Source of the DNA: UBA11606 sp039188975
GTDB taxonomy: Bacteria > Actinomycetota > Acidimicrobiia > Acidimicrobiales > Aldehydirespiratoraceae
Direction: 5' to 3'
Assembly: GCA_039188975.1 (NCBI GenBank)
Contig: JBCCYT010000037.1
Location: 1 to 31,392 of the forward strand
Length of the DNA stretch: 31,392 bases
Position 1 is the first letter of the stretch, and each line of letters starts with the position of its first letter. The notes beneath the pieces were generated by a model. It was given only the letters and a program-made list of their open reading frames with translations. It was not told where the DNA came from and did no database searches. Below, in pieces: positions 22,313-29,878 of the stretch. A program made the position numbers and the translations under genes.

Positions 22313-23161
22313 TCACGCGCCGTAGCGGACCACGGCGACGTATCCATCGGCCACGGTTGGTTGCGCAGCGCGAGCGTCAGCGGGCCGGGCGGCGCCGACA
22401 CAGCGGTGACGTTCCGGACCGATTGCCCGGCAGGTTGCGTGCGGGTCAGGCTGCGCAGCATCCCAGACATGGCCGATGGCCCGATCGGCGAGTTCGGCGG
22501 GGGAACCGTCGTACACGATCCGTCCGGCGTCGAGCACGATGACGCGATGGCAGACCGCCGCCAGCTCATCTGCGTGATGGGTGGCGACGACGATCGTCGC
22601 TCGACGACCGAGGTCGGCGATGAGCGACGTGATCTGGTTGCGGTACTCGACGTCGAGTGAGGTCAGCGGCTCGTCGAGCACGAGATAGTCCGGGCCGCCC
22701 AGGAGGGCCTGCGCAAACGTGAGGCGGCGTTGCATGCCCCCGCTGAGGGTGCGGACCCGGCTGTGGCGATGTGAGGCAAGGTCGACGTGATCGAGTGCCC
22801 AGGCGATCCATCGTCGACGGAGTCGCTCCGGTCCGATTTCTTTCAGCGCACCGACATAGTCGAGGTACTCGTGCACGCGCATGCGGGGCGGGAGCCCATT
22901 GTGCTGGGGGACATAACCGAGGCGGCGGCGAACCGCCGCTCGGCCCGTCGCATCCTCGGTCGCGACCCCGTTGATGTGGATGACGCCCTCGGCGGGGGCG
23001 TCCACCGTCGCGAGGAGACGCAGCAGGGTTGACTTCCCCGAACCGTTCGGGCCGAGCACCGCGGTCGTGCCGCCGCTGATGTCGAGGTCACCGACATCGA
23101 GAATCGTCGCCTTGCTGGCGATCTGGCGAACCTGGGCGATGTGAACGAATGGGGTGGCCAT
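22313..23161 (-). CDS. ABC transporter ATP-binding protein
   Basis: A 282-aa nucleotide-binding subunit. Walker A is GPNGSGKST (37-45), the Q loop is in YVPQHNG (83-89), the signature is LSGGM (139-143), Walker B is YLVLDEP (159-165) and the H loop is near H195. The 60-residue C-terminal tail is rich in charged residues and not recognised. It resembles ATPases of the ABC-2 type. It lies eight bases after the membrane protein gene, its probable permease partner, and downstream of an ECF sigma gene, so the three look like one transcript. The cargo is unknown. Confidence 0.92.
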   Translation of the reverse strand: MATPFVHIAQVRQIASKATILDVGDLDISGGTTAVLGPNGSGKSTLLRLLATVDAPAEGVIHINGVATEDATGRAAVRRRLGYVPQHNGLPPRMRVHEYLDYVGALKEIGPERLRRRWIAWALDHVDLASHRHSRVRTLSGGMQRRLTFAQALLGGPDYLVLDEPLTSLDVEYRNQITSLIADLGRRATIVVATHHADELAAVCHRVIVLDAGRIVYDGSPAELADRAIGHVWDAAQPDPHATCRAIGPERHRCVGAARPADARAAQPTVADGYVAVVRYGA

Positions 23162-23169
23162 CGCGCGCC

Positions 23170-23958
23170 TCAGCCGACCGAGAGCTGATCGAGGCGCCGA
23201 CGGAAGTGCGCGAACAGGACGTACCCGATGACTGCAGTCGCCGCCGACAGCAGCTGCGCGATGGCCCCAAAGGTCGCTGTCGTACTCGTGTTGTCCACCA
23301 TGACCAACGTCAGGAGCAGCCAGCCGATGGCGGCGACTCCGGCTCCTCGTCGAGCACCGAGGCGGGTCGAGAGGGCGAGCGCAACGGTCGTCGTTGCCAA
23401 CGACGGCAACAGCCAGGCGAGCCGATACCAGCCGCCCTCGGGCATGAAGAACGCGACCGCACAGAGCACACCGCAGCTTGCCGTAACGACCGTCGTCGCT
23501 CGGATGAGAAACAGCCGAAAACCGTCGACGGGCGCTGCGACGGCAACATCATGGGTCGGGTCGACGCCAGGGCCGAAGGCCAGCGCCACACCCATGAGCG
23601 GGATGAGTGGGGCGACGGTCAAAAAGCCCACGATTCGTTCGGCGCCATCGGCGGAACTCGACGCCGCCGCATTGAGCGCAAACAACACGGCGATCAAAAC
23701 GGCAACGATCCATGATCGCCGCAATGACGGTGTCGCGGTCACCAACGGAACCGTCGTCTCCGCAACGCCGACCCGACGCAGTACTCGTGCGAGTCTCGAC
23801 GGGCGTGGCGCGTCGATTTCAGCCTCGATGGCCGCGAAATTGGCCGCCATCCGATGGAGGTCTCGGTTGGTGTCAGCTGCCGCGTGGCCGGCAAGGAACC
23901 GGGGCCGTTCGCCGGCGCGTGAGAGTGCATCTTCGAGTGGGCTGTCGGGGGTGGTCAT
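23170..23958 (-). CDS. Six-helix membrane protein with soluble N-terminal region (possible ABC permease and sigma-linked)
   Basis: A 262-aa protein I cannot assign to a named family. Residues 1-85 are soluble and charged (SPLEDALSRAGERPRFLAGH). Six hydrophobic segments then follow, starting SWIVAVLIAVLFALNAA and ending TAVIGYVLFAHF. Its start overlaps the sigma-factor stop (ATGA) and it precedes the ABC ATPase by eight bases. This position is where an anti-sigma factor normally lies, but no H-x3-C-x2-C zinc motif is present. It may be the permease, a membrane-bound sigma antagonist, or both; the N-terminal region is the part to test. The six-helix count fits a minimal ABC-2-like permease. Confidence 0.75.
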   Translation of the reverse strand: MTTPDSPLEDALSRAGERPRFLAGHAAADTNRDLHRMAANFAAIEAEIDAPRPSRLARVLRRVGVAETTVPLVTATPSLRRSWIVAVLIAVLFALNAAASSSADGAERIVGFLTVAPLIPLMGVALAFGPGVDPTHDVAVAAPVDGFRLFLIRATTVVTASCGVLCAVAFFMPEGGWYRLAWLLPSLATTTVALALSTRLGARRGAGVAAIGWLLLTLVMVDNTSTTATFGAIAQLLSAATAVIGYVLFAHFRRRLDQLSVG

Positions 23959-24515
23959 GCGAGCATCTCCTGCACAATCCGGCGCGCTCGGGCGAGGCGA
24001 CTCTTCACGGTGCCGGCGGGGATGCCCAGCAGGATTCCCGCTTCGGCGTTGGTCAGACCATCCAGCGCCGTCGCGGCCAAGACGGCTTGGAGGTCCGGCT
24101 CGAGCCGGCCGAAGGCCTGGCCCAACTCGGTGTGGCCCAACGCCAACGGGACCTCGTCGATGATGACGTCCCGCAACGGTGCGATGTCGGCGACCGGCTG
24201 CGGTGGTGGGGTCTTGCGCATCTGGTCGATCAACCGTCGCACGGCGATCGTCCAGATCCACGCTCCGACCTCACCGGTTGGCCGGTAGGTCGCGGCCTGC
24301 TTCCACACTGCGAGAAAGGTGTCCTGCATCGCGGTGTCGACGAGTTCGGGTTGTCCGCAGCGACGGCTGAGTCGCACGGTCAACCATCCGCTGTGGCGGT
24401 CGTACAAGACCGCGAGCGCGTGCCGGTCGCCTTCACCGATGCGTTGCACGAGGGCGAGGTCATCGGCGTCGTGGGCTGCGCCGGCCGTCGCGATCGGGTC
24501 GTTCACTGCTGTCAC
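23955..24515 (-). CDS. ECF-family RNA polymerase sigma factor
   Basis: A 186-aa alternative sigma factor. Region 2 spans about 18-90 (DDLALVQRIGEGDRHALAVL, DTFLAVWKQAATYRPTGEVG, WIWTIAVRRLIDQMRK). Region 4 spans about 125-185 (LEPDLQAVLAATALDGLTNA, LLGIPAGTVKSRLARARRIV). It is drawn from GTG 24515, but a second GTG at 24506 is preceded by TAACGT (24514-24519) at seven bases and could be the true leaderless start. It is coupled to the membrane protein downstream. The regulon may include the ABC system, as ECF sigma genes often autoregulate, but no repeated -35/-10 pair could be shown. Confidence 0.93.
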   Translation of the reverse strand: MTAVNDPIATAGAAHDADDLALVQRIGEGDRHALAVLYDRHSGWLTVRLSRRCGQPELVDTAMQDTFLAVWKQAATYRPTGEVGAWIWTIAVRRLIDQMRKTPPPQPVADIAPLRDVIIDEVPLALGHTELGQAFGRLEPDLQAVLAATALDGLTNAEAGILLGIPAGTVKSRLARARRIVQEMLA

Positions 24516-24519
24516 GTTA
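24514..24519 (-). promoter_or_regulatory. -10 element TAACGT before the ECF sigma gene
   Basis: TAACGT on the minus strand, seven bases before an in-frame GTG at 24506 and overlapping the GTG at 24515. If used, the sigma factor starts at 24506 and has its own promoter within the block. Confidence 0.4.
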
Positions 24520-24534
24520 GAAGCCGCGTCCTGG

Positions 24535-25515
24535 TTAGAAGGTCACCACTCGCCGCCGCCGAAACGGCCAGGTGCGAGCGATGCGCTGAAGTCGGCGCCG
24601 CCCCGCAGGCGGGAAGGGGTAGCGCTGCCGGGTGTCGATTCGAAACGGCCACCACAGCTGACCGGGCAAGTGGCCGGGCATGTCCTCGTCGTGGCCGTAG
24701 GTGACGGGACGTCGGTCGTTGGGCATGTAATACGTGTCCCACAACAGGTCCCAGACCGGAAGGCCGACCGAGTAGTTGCGGTGGATCGACTCGGGCTCGT
24801 TGGCGTGATGCCAGTGATGAAACTCCGGCGTCATGACGACCTTCCAGAGCGGCCGGACTCGCCAGCGAACGTTGGCGTGGGCGAGGAGGCCGAGGATCGT
24901 CTGCACGATCGCGACCCCGCCGATGACCTCGAGCTGGAATCCCGCCGCAACCAGCACGACGGCCGGCGCCGCGATGATCACGCCATCGAACGGGTGTTGG
25001 CGGATCCCGGAGATCCAATCCATCTTCTCGGAGCTGTGGTGCACTGCGTGAAACCGCCAGAAGAAGCCGATCTCGTGGCTCAGCCGGTGGGTCCAATAGA
25101 TGAGAAGGTCGAGAAGCAGGATGCCTTCGAGTGCGAGCAGCCATGCCGGTTGGCTCGTGATCCAGGGCCGAAGCAACAGCGCAGGTGCCCACAGCGGCAC
25201 TGCGATCAGTGCAACCAGGATCCCGGCGATGATGCCGAAGATGTTCAGCGCTGGAGAGACGAGTGCGTACGTCAGGTCGGTGCGAAGTCCAGGTCGCCTG
25301 ATCGATTGGTCGTGGCGGCGAAAGAGCTTCTCGAGCGGGACGAGCACGACGAAGAGCGCGACCACGCCGACGGCTCCCTCGACACCGAGTAGCACGCCGG
25401 CCGGAATGGCGACGCCCAGCGCGGCGACGTGCAGCCGACGGAGAAGCTGAGGACGTCGCGAGCCGCGGTCGAGTTGAGGCGGCGGGGGCGGTGGAAGCGT
25501 TGATAGCGGGTGCAT
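24535..25515 (-). CDS. Sterol desaturase / fatty acid hydroxylase superfamily protein
   Basis: A 326-aa membrane di-iron oxygenase that would hydroxylate or desaturate a lipid. After a Pro-rich start and hydrophobic segments at about 30-60, 83-110 and 125-140, the histidine boxes are HRLSH (143-147), HAVHH (156-160) and HHWHH near residue 235, in the usual order. The superfamily includes sterol C4/C5 oxidases, carotenoid hydroxylases and alkylglycerol monooxygenase; the exact substrate is open. The ATG at 25515 has AAGGAGG seven bases upstream, the best ribosome site in the window. Both elements lie inside a 40-nt hairpin (25502-25541). The sigma gene follows 19 bases after the stop. Confidence 0.92.
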   Translation of the reverse strand: MHPLSTLPPPPPPQLDRGSRRPQLLRRLHVAALGVAIPAGVLLGVEGAVGVVALFVVLVPLEKLFRRHDQSIRRPGLRTDLTYALVSPALNIFGIIAGILVALIAVPLWAPALLLRPWITSQPAWLLALEGILLLDLLIYWTHRLSHEIGFFWRFHAVHHSSEKMDWISGIRQHPFDGVIIAAPAVVLVAAGFQLEVIGGVAIVQTILGLLAHANVRWRVRPLWKVVMTPEFHHWHHANEPESIHRNYSVGLPVWDLLWDTYYMPNDRRPVTYGHDEDMPGHLPGQLWWPFRIDTRQRYPFPPAGRRRLQRIARTWPFRRRRVVTF

Positions 25516-25541
25516 GGAGCAACCTCCTTGCACCCGCTATC
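25502..25541 (-). promoter_or_regulatory. mRNA hairpin enclosing ribosome site and start codon of the lipid hydroxylase
   Basis: Perfect 13-bp arms GATAGCGGGTGCA (25502-25514) and TGCACCCGCTATC (25529-25541) enclose 14 bases that read AGGAGGTTGCTCCA on the mRNA. Within the loop GGAG pairs with CUCC around a GUUG tetraloop. The Shine-Dalgarno is thus in the inner stem; the A of the AUG is at an A-A mismatch and its UG is in the outer stem. No T run follows on either strand, so an intrinsic terminator is less likely. Confidence 0.7.
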
Positions 25542-25587
25542 GAGTCGCGCCGCCTTGATGGTTCACCAGCTGCTCCACGGGTGAGGC

Positions 25588-27261
25588 TCAGCTGGCCGAT
25601 TGGTTCACGAGCGCTCCGGCCAGGCGGCCCAGGAAGGCGGCAGCCTGGCCACGGGTCACCACGCCGTTCGGGTCGAAGGTGGTCGGCGAGGTACCGGTCG
25701 TAACACCGATCTCTGCGGCCCAGGCGACCGGGCCTCGTTGCCAGCCGGCGCTCACGTCGTTGAAGCGGTCGAAGTCGCCGATGGAGGGTTCGTCAACCAG
25801 TCGCCACAGGAAGGCCACCAGCTGCGCACGCGTGGTCGGGTCGTTCGGTGAGAAGTGATTCGGGCTTGTCCCGGTGGTGATCCCCTTTGACGCCATCCAC
25901 CGAACCGCAGTCTCGTAGTAGGCCCCAGCGGGCACGTCGCTGAACGTCGGTGCATCCGACGGGGCTGCGGGTTGACCCGCCATTCGCCAGATGAAGGTGG
26001 CGGCCTGGGCTCGGGTCACGACGCCGTTCGGGTCGAAGCTGTCCGGCGTCATACCTTGCGTGATGCCGTTGGCGACCATCCAGGCGACCGACTCGAGTTG
26101 CCATGACGCAGTGACGTCAGGGAACGGCAGGTTGTTGGCTGAGCCGACTCGCCAGCACGGTGTGTTCCAACCGGTGTAGGTGAAGTTCGGGCACAGCTCA
26201 GAGTCGCCGGTGGCGGGATCGAAGATCGGGGCCGGGGCCGGGGCCGGGGCCGGGTTGGAAGTGCCGTCGGCATTCGGGTCGAGCAGGCAGGTGGTGTAGG
26301 AGTACGTCGGCTGCAGCGTGTTGGCGATCGTCACCCCGGACACGTTGACGTCGTAGCACTCGTCGCCGTTCGTCGGTGTGGCGAAGAGTCGAGAGTTGGT
26401 GTCACCGTCGACGGCGAACACGATCGCCGCTTCGGGGGCGATGAGCCCCCCCGACTGGATCCGTTCCAGGATTTGGACCTGGATCGGGCCGTCGGGACCG
26501 TCGACCGACACGGAAGCGTTGGAGAAGTCCGCCCGGGCAAGGGAGAAGGACCAGCGCCCCCACACGGCCTCGGCCGGGACGTACCCCGATGGGGGCCAGG
26601 CAACGAAGTCGCGATCTTCTCGAACGTCGGGCCGCGCGTTCCAGAGGTTCGAATCGAAGACGTAGAGGGTGTTGGACGCCCACGTCGACACGCCGAACGG
26701 CACGTCGCCGGTGCCCATCTCCTCGACCTGCGGGTAGAGAATGGTGCGGCGGTGACCGACCTTGGTGTTGCTGCCGCCGAAGTCCTGCATGTACGCGTCG
26801 ATCGCTTCGACACCGGCGAGCCCCAGGGCGAGGTTGCTCTTGCTGGCGGCGGACGCGCCATCTGAGGTGTAGCAGTCCCAGCCGGCGCCTGGCGCATGCG
26901 AAAGCGACCCCTCAGCGGACATCATCGTGGCGGCCTGCTGATTGTGGTTGCTGAAGGTGGCGTTCTCGGTGACTGTGGCGAGTCCGGCCATTCGGCGATA
27001 CCAGTTGACGCGCTGTAGCACGCTGTCGCGGTAGGCCTGGCTGGTCGTCCCTGCGTTGCAGGCGCCGACGTTTCCGGTGAACCCCATGTCGGGTTCGGTG
27101 CGGTTGAACTCGGTGTCCCATGCTGCGAGCACTGCGGCACGGTCAGCGGTGTTGATCCACTCGTCAGCAGCCGCAACCGGTGTCGCCATCGGCACGGTGA
27201 CGACCACGCTTGCGAGGACCGCTGCTGCGAGCAACGACCAGATCTTTCGCCCAAGATGCAT
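25588..27261 (-). CDS. Secreted CAP-domain protein with three S-layer homology repeats
   Basis: A 557-aa exported protein. A signal peptide spans about 1-32 (LLAAAVLASVVVTVP, cleavage near PVAAA). The CAP/SCP domain covers about 78-210, with LQRVNWYRRMAGL, the histidine in GSLSHAPGAGW and VGHRRTILYPQ. A beta-rich region follows, then a Pro-Ala linker (four PA units) and three SLH repeats of about 55 residues (for example FPDVTASWQLESVAWMVANG with ITQGM..FDPNGVVTRAQAA; FSDVPAGAYYETAVRWMASK; FNDVSAGWQRGPVAWAAEIG). SLH repeats anchor proteins to cell-wall polymers, so it should sit on the cell surface. The role of the CAP domain is not known. It stands alone, upstream of the lipid hydroxylase on the same strand. 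Confidence 0.93.
   Translation of the reverse strand: MHLGRKIWSLLAAAVLASVVVTVPMATPVAAADEWINTADRAAVLAAWDTEFNRTEPDMGFTGNVGACNAGTTSQAYRDSVLQRVNWYRRMAGLATVTENATFSNHNQQAATMMSAEGSLSHAPGAGWDCYTSDGASAASKSNLALGLAGVEAIDAYMQDFGGSNTKVGHRRTILYPQVEEMGTGDVPFGVSTWASNTLYVFDSNLWNARPDVREDRDFVAWPPSGYVPAEAVWGRWSFSLARADFSNASVSVDGPDGPIQVQILERIQSGGLIAPEAAIVFAVDGDTNSRLFATPTNGDECYDVNVSGVTIANTLQPTYSYTTCLLDPNADGTSNPAPAPAPAPIFDPATGDSELCPNFTYTGWNTPCWRVGSANNLPFPDVTASWQLESVAWMVANGITQGMTPDSFDPNGVVTRAQAATFIWRMAGQPAAPSDAPTFSDVPAGAYYETAVRWMASKGITTGTSPNHFSPNDPTTRAQLVAFLWRLVDEPSIGDFDRFNDVSAGWQRGPVAWAAEIGVTTGTSPTTFDPNGVVTRGQAAAFLGRLAGALVNQSAS
26228..26253. repeat. Short tandem GGGGCC hexamer repeat
   Basis: About four copies of GGGGCC in a row. 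On the minus strand they encode the Pro-Ala linker between the CAP and SLH parts of the surface protein. Such repeats can change in copy number, which here would lengthen the linker in frame. Confidence 0.7.
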
Positions 27262-27325
27262 GGGCCGATCTACGGCATGATTTCGCGGCCCCTTGAGCGG
27301 AATGTAGGACTTCTCGCTCAGCTTC

Positions 27326-27331
27326 TATGAT
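27326..27331 (+). promoter_or_regulatory. Possible -10 TATGAT before the TauD-like gene
   Basis: TATGAT lies 35 bases before the ATG at 27367, leaving a leader of about 30 bases that contains AAAAGGAAC and GGTGG before the start codon. No good -35 is seen at 16-18 bp. Confidence 0.35.
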
Positions 27332-27366
27332 CGCCGTTGGTACCGGTGAAAAGGAACGGTGGACCT

Positions 27367-28218
27367 ATGGCCGAACTCGATATCCGTCCGATCGCTGGCC
27401 TTCTTGGCGCAGAGGTGCGGGGCCTCGATGTCGGCGCGATCGACGAGGGTGCGGCAAGCCAGCTGCACAAGGCGCTGATGGATCATCTCGTCCTCGTGTT
27501 GCCTGGCCTCTCGCCATCGCTCGCTGAACTCCGAGACATCGGCGCGCTCTTTGGTGAACTCGACACCCATCCGTACCTGACGCCGGTCGCGGAGGACGTT
27601 CCTGAGGTCATCAGCCTCGACAGCTTGTACACGGTGAAAGCCGATCTGTGGCACACCGATGCGACGTTCAAGACCGAGCCTCCTGCGATCGCACTGCTGC
27701 ACATGCTCGATTGTCCGGCCTACGGCGGCGACACCATGTTCATCAATTCCCACGCGGTCTATGACTCGTTGTCGCCGGCACTGCAGGACTTTCTCCAGAC
27801 GTTGACGTGTATCCACGACGACGGCGGCCAGGGCGACCGGAAAGCCGAGCATCCGGTCGTGCGGGCCCATCCGGTCACGGGGCGCCCGTCGCTCTTCGTG
27901 CACAAGCAGTTCTCGAGGCGGATTCCGCAGCTGTCGCGGCCCGAGTCGCAGATGCTGCTGTCCTACCTGTTCGCCTGGCAGGAACAGGTCCAGTTCTCGT
28001 GTCGCTGGAGGTGGTCACCCGGCGATGTCGTGTTGTGGGATGAGCGCAACACGCTGCATGCCATGGTCAACGACACCGAGGGTCGGCGAGAGCTGCAACG
28101 GGCGACGGTGCTCGGCGGCGCGCCGGCGGCGTTCGCACCCGGTCGGTTGGCCGACAACTTCGGACTGCCGAAGACGGCATCGTCGGGTTTCTACGGCATC
28201 GGCAGTTACGAGTTCTGA
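27367..28218 (+). CDS. TauD/TfdA-family 2-oxoglutarate dioxygenase
   Basis: A 283-aa Fe(II)/2-oxoglutarate enzyme. Iron ligands are H96 and D98 in DLWHTDATF and H231 in NTLHAMVND, and R245 in RRELQRATV would hold 2-oxoglutarate; GGDTMFINSHAVYDSL is the typical TauD loop. The start is AEVRGLDVG-type (LDIRPIAGLLGAEVRGLDVG), as in taurine and 2,4-D dioxygenases. The ATG at 27367 is preferred to the GTG at 27337 because the family N terminus starts there and a ribosome site precedes it. The stop TGA overlaps the ATG of the deaminase gene, so the two probably form one pathway. The substrate is unknown. Confidence 0.92.
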   Translation: MAELDIRPIAGLLGAEVRGLDVGAIDEGAASQLHKALMDHLVLVLPGLSPSLAELRDIGALFGELDTHPYLTPVAEDVPEVISLDSLYTVKADLWHTDATFKTEPPAIALLHMLDCPAYGGDTMFINSHAVYDSLSPALQDFLQTLTCIHDDGGQGDRKAEHPVVRAHPVTGRPSLFVHKQFSRRIPQLSRPESQMLLSYLFAWQEQVQFSCRWRWSPGDVVLWDERNTLHAMVNDTEGRRELQRATVLGGAPAAFAPGRLADNFGLPKTASSGFYGIGSYEF

Positions 28219-28676
28219 TGCCGATGCTTTCTCCTGATGACCGCCGAGGTCTGGACGCGGCGATCGATGAAGCCCGTATCGGCCGAGCTGAAGGTGGGAT
28301 TCCGATCGGATCTTCGTTGATGATCGATGGGGAAATCGTCGGTCGTGGTCACAACCGTCGGGTGCAAAAGGGCAGCGCGATCTTGCACGGCGAAACCGAT
28401 TGTCTGGAGAATGCCGGACGTCTCCCCGCCTCTGCGTATCGGCGGGCCACGCTCTACACGACGCTGTCTCCATGCGACATGTGCACGGGCGCGGCGCTGC
28501 TCTACGGCATTCCTCGGATCGTGATCGGTGAGAACGAGACGTTCATGGGCGCCGAGGACTACCTCGAGGCTCGCGGTGTCGAGTTGGTTCGGGCGGATGA
28601 CCCGCAGTGCGTCGAGATGATGACCGAGTTCATCGCCGCCGAACCCGCCCTCTGGAATGAAGACATCGGCGAATAG
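28218..28676 (+). CDS. Cytosine-deaminase-like zinc deaminase (yeast FCY1/CMP-dCMP type)
   Basis: A 152-aa small zinc deaminase. The catalytic zinc site is complete: H57-G-E59 and P85-C-x2-C89 (SPCDMCTGAALLYG). Length and motif spacing are as in yeast cytosine deaminase, including GHNRRVQKGSAILHGETDCL and IVIGENETFMGAEDYL. It overlaps the stop of the TauD-like gene by one base (TGATG). Pairing with a dioxygenase hints at base or methylated-base breakdown, which is inference. Guanine or tRNA-adenosine deamination is less likely given the FCY1-like core. Confidence 0.9.
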   Translation: MPMLSPDDRRGLDAAIDEARIGRAEGGIPIGSSLMIDGEIVGRGHNRRVQKGSAILHGETDCLENAGRLPASAYRRATLYTTLSPCDMCTGAALLYGIPRIVIGENETFMGAEDYLEARGVELVRADDPQCVEMMTEFIAAEPALWNEDIGE

Positions 28677-28699
28677 CCGACACGAACGTTCTGTTCTGG

Positions 28700-29854
28700 C
28701 TAGGGAATCAGCCCGTCGGCGCGGTAGCGCTCGACGGCTTCGGCCGGCCGGCCGGCGATGATGCCGTCGGCACCGCGGGCGATGACCTCGGCGTAGAAGT
28801 CGCCGTTTTCTTGGGTGTCGCTGTCGTTGGGCCAGACCCACATCTCGAGGCCTTCGGCCTTGACTCGTTCGACGATGTCGGCGGCGAGCACATCGATGTC
28901 GCCGAAGCTGGGGGGCACTTGGGCGACCACATCGTTGGGATGGATCGTGCCGGTGCCGAGGTACCAGGCGAAGGTCTCGGCCTCGCTCGGGCTGGTCGCC
29001 ACGTCGGGGGCGATTTCGCGGAATGCGGTCATGACCTCGACGGAAAACGAGGTGACGATCACTCGGTCGGTGAGCCCGAGGCTGGCGATGTCGTCGGCAA
29101 GGGCACGCGCGCCGTCGATGGCGCCATCGAGGTCGGGTTCGCCGCCGGTACCACTCGGCACCTTGATCTCGACGTCGAGGACATGGTTGGGAAAGGCCGT
29201 GGCGACAGCTGCGAAGGTCTCGACCTTGAAGTCGTCGGCGCGGTAACCGTTTGGGGGCTCGACTGCACCCGTACGCACCCCTCGCCAGACATAGTCGTCG
29301 TCTGGTTCGGTCTGGCTGCGCCAGGCTTCGCTCCACCAGTAGGCGTTGTCGAGTTCCTGTATCTGTTCCAGCGTCAGGTCTTGCACCCGTCCGGTGGTTT
29401 CTGTCGTGGCGTCGACCGTGTCGTCGTGCTGCACGATGACGACGCCGTCGAGGGTGAGCTGCACGTCCATCTCGAGCACGTCGGTGCCGGCCAGCGCAGC
29501 TTCGGTAAAGCCGAACATGGTCGAGTGCGGGTAGGCCCGATCACCGCCGGCATGACCGGCGACGATCGGACGTTCGAGTGCGAGCAGGTCGGTGACCGTC
29601 GACGCTTCTGGCGCGGAGACGGCGTCCGCCGCACGAGGGGCGTCGGTTGTGGTTGCGGTCGCTGGAGCTGTGGTTGTGGTCGCCAGGGCTGTGGTGGTCG
29701 TGGTCGGCGTTGTCGTGGTGGTCGGCGTCGTTGCGGTCTCTGTGTCGTCTGCTTGCACTGGGGTGATCGAGGAGGATGCCGACGTGTCGTCGCTCGAAGC
29801 GCTGCACGACGCAAGGACGACAGCGAGCAAGAGCACGAGTGAAAGGCGGGGCAT
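28700..29854 (-). CDS. Lipoprotein glycerophosphodiester phosphodiesterase-like protein
   Basis: A 384-aa exported lipoprotein: hydrophobic LVLLLAVVLASC with lipobox Cys C17, then a Thr-rich spacer (about 40-70). The GDPD barrel follows from residue 95. Its first motif is GHAGGDRAYPHST (100-112) where most GDPDs have HRG and PENT, so the Arg and first Glu are replaced. E128/D130 in VLEMDVQLTLDGVVIVQHDD and H143 are kept, as is the C-terminal MWVWPNDSDTQEN. TAGGGT seven bases before the ATG at 29854 supports the start. It would act outside the membrane on glycerophosphodiesters, unless the missing residues abolish activity. Confidence 0.88.
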   Translation of the reverse strand: MPRLSLVLLLAVVLASCSASSDDTSASSSITPVQADDTETATTPTTTTTPTTTTTALATTTTAPATATTTDAPRAADAVSAPEASTVTDLLALERPIVAGHAGGDRAYPHSTMFGFTEAALAGTDVLEMDVQLTLDGVVIVQHDDTVDATTETTGRVQDLTLEQIQELDNAYWWSEAWRSQTEPDDDYVWRGVRTGAVEPPNGYRADDFKVETFAAVATAFPNHVLDVEIKVPSGTGGEPDLDGAIDGARALADDIASLGLTDRVIVTSFSVEVMTAFREIAPDVATSPSEAETFAWYLGTGTIHPNDVVAQVPPSFGDIDVLAADIVERVKAEGLEMWVWPNDSDTQENGDFYAEVIARGADGIIAGRPAEAVERYRADGLIP

Positions 29855-29861
29855 GTCGTCA

Positions 29862-29867
29862 ACCCTA
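29862..29867 (-). promoter_or_regulatory. -10 element TAGGGT, leaderless promoter of the GDPD gene
   Basis: TAGGGT on the minus strand, seven bases before the ATG at 29854. It lies in the 24 bases between the GDPD start and the exonuclease III stop. Confidence 0.5.
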
Positions 29868-29878
29868 GAGAATGTGGC

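Noticed and set aside
20737..22542. Plus-strand open frame of 601 codons across the MFS and oxygenase genes
   Set aside because: Arg/Gly-rich translation without motifs, out of frame with the MFS gene and antisense to the oxygenase and ABC genes.
25502..25541. Hairpin as intrinsic terminator of the CAP/SLH gene
   Set aside because: No T run follows on either strand, and the structure is centred on the ribosome site and start codon of the next gene. A dual role is not excluded.
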